Assembly: GCF_014219065.1 (NCBI RefSeq)
Contig: NZ_JACLGO010000023.1
Coordinates: 1-64,000, forward strand
Direction of reading: 5' to 3'
Source: Halopseudomonas xiamenensis
GTDB lineage: Bacteria > Pseudomonadota > Gammaproteobacteria > Pseudomonadales > Pseudomonadaceae
DNA: 64,000 nt
Shown: in pieces, positions 58,204 through 64,000 of the stretch
Layout of the letters: each line of letters begins with the position of its first letter
How positions within the stretch are numbered: the stretch's first letter is position 1
Position numbers and translations under genes: made by a program
The notes under the pieces: generated by a model
Told to the model about the DNA's origin: nothing
Databases searched by the model: none
What the model saw: only the letters and a program-made list of their open reading frames with translations

Positions 58204-58407
58204 CGCATCTGCCCAAGCTGCAATCTTTATGGATTGTTTTTGTACACTTATCCCGAGAAAGCGTCCGCCGAAATCATTATTATTATTTTGAATTAGAAAA
58301 TTAAAACCTCTGTTTATTAGCTGAAGATATACTTGCATCCATATTTTATTTAATACTCGTTGGCTACACCACGAGCATCCTTCAACTACTAGCCTCGAGA
58401 GGCTCAT

Positions 58408-59655
58408 ATGTCTTTGATATTTAGCCGCCCCTTATTCTTGGTTGGCTTTACCGCAGCTGCGGCGTTTACATTGGCTCCTTCCGCTCTCGCAGAGCCAGCC
58501 CCTACTTATGAGGCCCTGCTTGAAAAACTTGACCAGAACCCTCTGTCAATTGAAAGCATGGCGGCTCATGAGGCTGCCGAGGGGCGGGCGCTTCAGGCAC
58601 ACGCTCGGCCAAATCCAACCATATCTCTGGAGGCCGAGAACGCCTATGGAAGCGGGCCTTTTAACGGGTACGATGCCGCCGACACTACCTTCTCGATCAG
58701 CCAACCATTGGAGCTATGGGGACAGCGGGGTGCTCGCATAGATGCGGCACAAGCCCAAGTTGAGGTGACAGGTATACGCCGAGACCAAATGCGCTGGGTT
58801 CTTTCCGCAAACCTAGCCCAGGCCTACGCAGAAGCTGAAGCTGCTTCGTTGCGTTACGACTTGGCTGCACAAGCTTTATCGTTGACCCAAGCAGATGCTG
58901 AGGCGGTATTAGCACTGATCGATAAAGGCAGAGAAGCCGCGCTACGAGGCGTTCAAGCCGAGAGCGAAGTGGAGGCTGCCCGCGCAAATGTGGACGTGGC
59001 ACGCGCCAACCGTGAAGCGGCCTTCGGGCGCCTTTCGGCACTGTCAATGCTGGCCGAGCCGATCACCTCTATTGGCGACGACCTTTTAAATCGCGTTCCT
59101 CAGTCTATCACTTCGGAGCCCCGGGAGCTCCCCGCCGTAAAGGTTGCGAAAGCGGAGCTTGATGCAGCAGAACGTCAAGTCAATGTGGAGCGGCTTCGAG
59201 CCCGTCCGGACGTAACAGCCGCATTTGGTGTACGACGTTTTGAGGAGTATCGCGCTGAGGCACTCGCATTCGGAGTCAGTGTCACGCTCCCTTTGTTTGA
59301 TAGAAATACTGGCGCTATTAGCGCAGCACGTGCCGAACAAAGGGCTGCGGAAGCAAGATTAACCAGCCAAGAATGGGCCGCCCAAGCCGAGCGCAGGGCG
59401 GCTCAATCTAGTCTGGATGCTTCCATCAGCCGAACCGCCGCTGCAGATGCTGGCGAAGTCGCAGCGGAAGAAGCATATCGACTGGCTCGCATTGGGTTCG
59501 ATGCTGGACGTATATCACAACTGGAACTGAGAAGCTCCCGGGCGGCGCTTATCGCAGCAGGCAATAACGCCGTAGATGCGCGACTAGCGCGCGCGCTTGC
59601 AGAAATAGCTTTGGCACGACTGGTTGGTCGTGCCCCCTTTGTGGAAACATTCTAA
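58408..59655 (+). CDS. czcC: TolC-family outer membrane factor CzcC
   Basis: A 415-aa precursor with a signal peptide (ending ALAEPAP) and two outer-membrane-efflux repeats with long Ala/Glu-rich helices (AEAEAASLRYDLAAQALSLT). It forms the outer-membrane duct of a divalent-metal RND pump. Its sequence differs from the CusC in this window, so it is not a duplicate. Its TAA shares a base with the czcB ATG. Confidence 0.87.
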   Translation: MSLIFSRPLFLVGFTAAAAFTLAPSALAEPAPTYEALLEKLDQNPLSIESMAAHEAAEGRALQAHARPNPTISLEAENAYGSGPFNGYDAADTTFSISQPLELWGQRGARIDAAQAQVEVTGIRRDQMRWVLSANLAQAYAEAEAASLRYDLAAQALSLTQADAEAVLALIDKGREAALRGVQAESEVEAARANVDVARANREAAFGRLSALSMLAEPITSIGDDLLNRVPQSITSEPRELPAVKVAKAELDAAERQVNVERLRARPDVTAAFGVRRFEEYRAEALAFGVSVTLPLFDRNTGAISAARAEQRAAEARLTSQEWAAQAERRAAQSSLDASISRTAAADAGEVAAEEAYRLARIGFDAGRISQLELRSSRAALIAAGNNAVDARLARALAEIALARLVGRAPFVETF

Positions 59656-60857
59656 TGAAGAGTAATAAATTCTTTTTTATGCCCGCCCTCCTTGTTGCAG
59701 TGATAATCGGCTTTGGTCTTGCCCAAGTTTATCCTGGCGTTGATAAACCCTCAGCGTCACTCGCTCATGCAGGCATCGACGATGATGAGCACGGACATGA
59801 CGATGAAGATGGCCATAGTGATAATGAGGATCACGTTGACGAACCCCTTGAAGGTGTTATCACCCTGACGGCAGGACAGATCAAGGCATCCGGTATCAAT
59901 ATCGTCGCGGTTGGCCGCGGTAGCGGTAATGAGATCCGTGTCGCCGGACGGATAGAATCCACCATGGGCGCCCGCACCGAGATCACCACCATGGTAGGCG
60001 GACGAATCGACAGCGTACTGATTGCTCCCGGTGAGAAGGTGCACGCAGGGCAGCCGATCGCTTTCGTAATTAGTGGCGAAGCGGCCCTTATGCGAGCAAA
60101 CGCTGACGCCGCGTCCGCCGAAGCCGATGCGGCTCGCCTTGAATATCAGCGTGACCAGAATCTGGTCGAACAGGGTGTCGTTGCCCGACGAGAACTGGAA
60201 GCGTCTCGCGCTCGCTCGTTAGCCGCCGATGCGGCTTACAGGGCCGCGCGAGCCCAGACCAAGGCAATCGGCTCCCCCGATACCGAAGGACGAATTGCAA
60301 TCAGCAGCCCGATAGCAGGCGTTGTGGGTGCAATCGAGGTAATGCCTGGTGGATTCGTCGCTTCAGGCGCAAGTATTGCTGATGTTTCCGATCCCAAGAA
60401 AACAGAAATTGTCTTTACTGCGCCACCGGCACTGTCTGCTCAAATCGAGCCAGGGAATAGTATTGAGGTGTCGGGGCCAACCGGCAACTTTGAAGCAGTG
60501 GCGATTGGCGTAGCGGCTAATTTCCGGCAGCAAGGTAGCGCCACACTCATTCGCGCACGCCCGGTTTCGGGCACTTTACCGCCCGCTGGTTCCCCCGTGT
60601 CAGGCATTATCGTGACCAATAGCTCCGAGGCTGGCCTGAGAGTTCCCGCTGACGCAGTACAAACAGTGGATGGTCGCTCAGTTGTCTTCGTCGCCATTGA
60701 CGGTGGATTCAAAGCTATACCGGTGCTTGCCGGCCGTCGGACTGGCGGTAACATCGAGATTCTCAGTGGGCTGTCCGGTTCCGAGCGCATCGCCGGAGCC
60801 AACGCCTTTCTTCTTAAAGCAGAACTCGCCAAGGGCGAGGCTGAACACAGCCACTGA
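59655..60857 (+). CDS. czcB: RND periplasmic adaptor CzcB
   Basis: The 400-aa protein has an N-terminal signal anchor (FFMPALLVAVIIGFGLAQVY), a His/Asp/Glu-rich segment (DDDEHGHDDEDGHSDNEDHV, about 43-63) fit for zinc or cobalt, and the usual adaptor domains (GRIDSVLIAPGEKVHAGQPI; lipoyl half SPIAGVVGAIEVMPGGFVAS). It ends in a second His tag, AEHSH. It has no CusF-like or CPMHP motif, in contrast to CusB in this window. Confidence 0.9.
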   Translation: MKSNKFFFMPALLVAVIIGFGLAQVYPGVDKPSASLAHAGIDDDEHGHDDEDGHSDNEDHVDEPLEGVITLTAGQIKASGINIVAVGRGSGNEIRVAGRIESTMGARTEITTMVGGRIDSVLIAPGEKVHAGQPIAFVISGEAALMRANADAASAEADAARLEYQRDQNLVEQGVVARRELEASRARSLAADAAYRAARAQTKAIGSPDTEGRIAISSPIAGVVGAIEVMPGGFVASGASIADVSDPKKTEIVFTAPPALSAQIEPGNSIEVSGPTGNFEAVAIGVAANFRQQGSATLIRARPVSGTLPPAGSPVSGIIVTNSSEAGLRVPADAVQTVDGRSVVFVAIDGGFKAIPVLAGRRTGGNIEILSGLSGSERIAGANAFLLKAELAKGEAEHSH

Positions 60858-60871
60858 GGAAAACTCATCCA

Positions 60872-63800
60872 ATGTTTAAGCTCATTATCGAAGCCTCAGT
60901 ACGCTTCCGTTGGTTCATAGTGCTCGCCGCCACAGCGATGTGCGCTTATGGACTATTTGAATTAAAGCAATTGCCAATCGATGCTGTACCAGATATCACC
61001 AACCGACAGGTACAGATCAACACGGTGGCGCCAGCACTTGTACCTGACCAGATCGAACGTCAGGTAACTTACCCTCTGGAAACATCGTTAGCCGGAATCC
61101 CCGGTTTGACCAATACGCGTTCGATTTCGCGCAACGGCTTTTCGCAAATCACAGCCGTGTTCACTGACCAGACAGATATTTATTTTGCTCGTCAGCAAGT
61201 GGCGGAACGGATGCGCGAAGTGGAGGAAGACCTCCCTGAAGGTGCAGTACCGATGATGTCTCCGGTCACCACAGGGCTTGGTGAGGTTTTGATGTGGACG
61301 GTTGATTACGTTGCTTACGACGACGCTGGCCTCGGTGAACCTGGTCAGCCCGGATGGCAATCCGGTGAGGTTTATCTTACACCTGAAGGAGAATGGTTAA
61401 CCACGCCCCAACAACGTGCGACTTATCTACGTACGGTTCAAGACTGGATCATCGCGCCACAAATGCGCTCCACACCCGGCTTAGCGGGCATCGACACGAC
61501 CGGCGGTTATGTAAAAGAATATGCAGTGCGGCCCGATCCCGCACGTCTTGCTGCTTACGGATTGGGGCTGGGGGATCTGGTTCAAGCGCTGGAACGTACG
61601 AACGTTCAAGCCGGAGCGGGTTTCATAGAGCGTAGCGGGGAAGGCCTGGTCGTACGCGCCGATGCGCTTGCCGAGACAGTAGAGGATTTGGCGCAAGCCC
61701 CGGTGGCCAACCGTGCAGGCTTGGTCGTACGCGTTGCTGACGTGGCGACAGTTGAGATTGGACAGGCACCACGCTTGGGTGCCGCCACGCGCGACGGCCA
61801 CGAAGCCGTGCTTGGCACCGCGTTAATGACCGCCGGAGGTAATAGCCGCACGGCTGCCCAAGCGGCGGCTACGCGCTTAGCTCAGGTCAGCAAGTCTCTG
61901 CCGCCAAGCATTGTCGTCGAGCCGGTGCTCGACCGCAGCGTTTTAGTCAACGCAACGATCGGTACCGTAGCCAGTAATCTAACAGAAGGTGCGTTGCTAG
62001 TGATCGTAGTGCTGTTCCTGTTGCTTGGGAATTTCCGAGCAGCAGCGATTACTGCTCTGGTGATCCCTCTTTCCTTTCTGTTTGCAGTTATCGGCATGAA
62101 CCGGTTCGGTATCAGTGGTAACTTGATGAGCCTTGGTGCCCTTGACTTCGGCATTCTGGTCGATGGTGCAGTCATCGTAATCGAAGCGACCTTGTTGATG
62201 CTCAGTCAGCGACGCAAGGAATTGGGCCGCTCATTGACTGCTGGTGAGCGCTTAGGCGTAGCCGTGCAAGCCGCTCGTCGGATGGTAAAGCCTGCTGCAT
62301 TTGGTCAGGTCATCATCCTACTGGTGTTCGCGCCGATCTTGACTCTGGAAGGCGTTGAAGGAAAAACCTTTCAACCCATGGCCGCCACCTTTATGTTGGC
62401 GCTTGCCGGTGCATTTATTCTTTCTTTCACATTAGTACCTGCTATGGCTGCCCTCTTCGTCCGCGAGCCCAAAATCGCTCTCGAAGCAACGGAAGGCGAG
62501 CATGAAACTCGCTTGATTCGCTACGCACGGCGCTTCATCGAGCCTGCAATATATGCAGCTGTCTCTCGACCCGTGCTTGTGCTTGGGTCGGCACTGCTGG
62601 CCTTAGCCGTCGGGGCAGGAGCATTCCAGTCTCTCGGGCGGGAATTTACACCGACTTTAGACGAAGGGGATATCGCCATGCAGGCTCTGCGGGTTCCATC
62701 CACTTCCTTGGACCAATCATTAACCATGCAGATGGCGCTCGAGCGAGCGATAATTGCCCAGCCTGAAGTGCGCACTATCTTTTCCCGCACCGGCACTGCG
62801 GAGGCGGCAGTAGACCCCATGCCACCCAATATCTCCGACGCTGTAATAATGCTCAAACCGAGAAGTGATTGGCCCGATCCATCACTGAACAAGGAGGATC
62901 TTATTACGCGCCTTGATAACATCGCTGGTGAACAAATCGGCAATGCCTTCGAGTTCAGCCAACCAATCGAGCTACGGTTCAACGAACTTATTTCAGGTGT
63001 GCGTACAGATCTAGCCGTGATGGTCTTTGGCGATAATTTTGACGTTTTGCAGGATGTAGCAGATCAGGTAGCGGGCCGTTTGCGTCAAGTAGATGGAGCA
63101 GCGGACGTACGCGTCGAACAGGTCTCAGGATTACCGAGTCTCACCGTGCAGATTGATCGATCAGCAGCAGCGGCTTATGGCCTTGCTGCCGCTGATATCA
63201 GCGAAGCAGTGGCCGTCGGAATTGGCGGTATGGCCGCAGGGCGCATTTTTGAAGGTGATAGACGCTTCGATGTGGTGGTTCGTCTCGATGAAGATTCCCG
63301 CAACGATCCGGTCAGTTTAGCCGCTTTGCCTATAACAACACCGGCAGGGGGCACCATCCCCCTATCTTCAGTCGCTCGTATCCAGATAAGCGAAGGTCTG
63401 AACCAGATTAGCCGTGAAAATGGCAGTCGCCGAATGGTGGTGCAAGCTAACGTTCGTGGTCGAGATCTAGGTGGTTTTGTAGCTGAAGCACAAACATCGG
63501 TAGCCAACGTCAATCTTCCACCTGGTATCTATCTCGATTGGGGCGGTCAGTTTGAGAATTTGCAGCGTGCCGAACAGCGGCTTATGGTGGTAGTCCCGTT
63601 TGTCTTCCTACTCATTGGCATTCTGCTATTTATGGCGTTGGGCAGTGCCAAGGAAGCGGCCATGGTGTTCGTCTGTGTTCCCTTGGCTTTAGTTGGGGGA
63701 GCGCTGGCATTGTTGGTCCGTGGAATGCCTTTTTCAGTATCCGCAGCGGTCGGTTTCATCGCGGTCTCTGGGGTCGCAACCCTTAACGGCTTGGTGCTAA

Positions 63801-64000
63801 TGCAAGCCATCCGCGAACAACGGAATGCAGGTCAGTCGCCCCTCAAAGCGGCTGCAGCTGGTGCCGCCAGCCGCCTACGTGCCGTCCTGACTACTGCGCT
63901 GGTCGCGATTGTCGGCTTTATTCCGATGGCGATCGCTACCGGTGCTGGCGCAGAGGTGCAAAAGCCTCTTGCTACGGTTGTAATTGGTGGACTTATAACT
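60872..64000 (+). CDS. czcA: RND divalent-metal efflux pump CzcA (partial, runs off window)
   Basis: The frame is open from the ATG at 60872 to the last base (1043 codons), so the 3' end is outside the window. It shows the HME-RND layout, beginning MFKLIIEASVRFRWFIVLAA. The proton-relay helix LGALDFGILVDGAVIVIEAT has the two Asp and one Glu of CzcA-type zinc/cobalt/cadmium pumps. It lies 14 bp after czcB. An insertion of about 35 residues near position 150-185 (AYDDAGLGEPGQPGWQSGEV) is longer than in CusA. Confidence 0.93.
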   Translation, partial: MFKLIIEASVRFRWFIVLAATAMCAYGLFELKQLPIDAVPDITNRQVQINTVAPALVPDQIERQVTYPLETSLAGIPGLTNTRSISRNGFSQITAVFTDQTDIYFARQQVAERMREVEEDLPEGAVPMMSPVTTGLGEVLMWTVDYVAYDDAGLGEPGQPGWQSGEVYLTPEGEWLTTPQQRATYLRTVQDWIIAPQMRSTPGLAGIDTTGGYVKEYAVRPDPARLAAYGLGLGDLVQALERTNVQAGAGFIERSGEGLVVRADALAETVEDLAQAPVANRAGLVVRVADVATVEIGQAPRLGAATRDGHEAVLGTALMTAGGNSRTAAQAAATRLAQVSKSLPPSIVVEPVLDRSVLVNATIGTVASNLTEGALLVIVVLFLLLGNFRAAAITALVIPLSFLFAVIGMNRFGISGNLMSLGALDFGILVDGAVIVIEATLLMLSQRRKELGRSLTAGERLGVAVQAARRMVKPAAFGQVIILLVFAPILTLEGVEGKTFQPMAATFMLALAGAFILSFTLVPAMAALFVREPKIALEATEGEHETRLIRYARRFIEPAIYAAVSRPVLVLGSALLALAVGAGAFQSLGREFTPTLDEGDIAMQALRVPSTSLDQSLTMQMALERAIIAQPEVRTIFSRTGTAEAAVDPMPPNISDAVIMLKPRSDWPDPSLNKEDLITRLDNIAGEQIGNAFEFSQPIELRFNELISGVRTDLAVMVFGDNFDVLQDVADQVAGRLRQVDGAADVRVEQVSGLPSLTVQIDRSAAAAYGLAAADISEAVAVGIGGMAAGRIFEGDRRFDVVVRLDEDSRNDPVSLAALPITTPAGGTIPLSSVARIQISEGLNQISRENGSRRMVVQANVRGRDLGGFVAEAQTSVANVNLPPGIYLDWGGQFENLQRAEQRLMVVVPFVFLLIGILLFMALGSAKEAAMVFVCVPLALVGGALALLVRGMPFSVSAAVGFIAVSGVATLNGLVLMQAIREQRNAGQSPLKAAAAGAASRLRAVLTTALVAIVGFIPMAIATGAGAEVQKPLATVVIGGLIT

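Overview
The window looks like the chromosome of a Pseudomonadaceae bacterium (Pseudomonas, Stutzerimonas or Halopseudomonas type; the genus is not settled). The first 15.6 kb is GC-rich core sequence. It holds cyaY, the lptM-lysA-dapF-DUF484-xerC-HAD cluster, sutA (a Pseudomonas-lineage RNA polymerase factor), amtB-glnK, ubiK, a ComM-type ATPase, a GGDEF/EAL protein, rep and a cytochrome c5. The glnK-amtB pair has a sigma-54 type promoter with a possible NtrC site upstream.

An intact tRNA-Arg(CCG) at 15953-16029, preceded by a decayed partial copy, marks the edge of accessory DNA that runs to the end of the window. Region A (16.0-28.0 kb) is a mobile-element zone. It contains the scar of a deleted BREX locus (start of a WYL-type regulator joined to the end of brxL) and an integration module (XRE regulator, small winged-helix protein, tyrosine integrase, 100-aa partner). 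Next comes a leftward operon with two very large tyrosine-recombinase-like proteins (1040 and 824 aa), a 158-aa protein upstream of them and a protein of four tandem HTH modules downstream. A 20-bp palindromic core recurs between these genes. The zone ends in a umuC/rulB gene that has lost its N-terminus.

Region B (28.0-33.6 kb) is a mercury-resistance module: merR divergent from merT-merP-merC-merA plus a membrane protein gene. It is bounded on the right by a second, decayed umuC 3' fragment and by the remains of another recombinase-type transposition module.

Region C (33.6-55.7 kb) is a copper island: a methyltransferase, a beta-propeller protein, DUF2933, dsbD, copA-copB-copI-cytochrome c, a divergent YHS-type Cu P-type ATPase, copRS, a Cys-rich four-helix copper protein, cusCBA-cusF, a c'-type cytochrome and small secreted proteins. 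A 16-bp operator-like dyad (ATTACA-N4-TGTAAT) recurs before most of its transcription units, which suggests one CopR regulon. Copper would be oxidised by CopA, bound by CopB, CopI, CusF and the Cys-rich protein, and exported by the P-type ATPase and the Cus pump.

Region D (56.1-64 kb, AT-rich at its start) is a czcRS-czcCBA zinc/cobalt/cadmium efflux locus. czcA runs off the window end, so the right border of the island is not seen.
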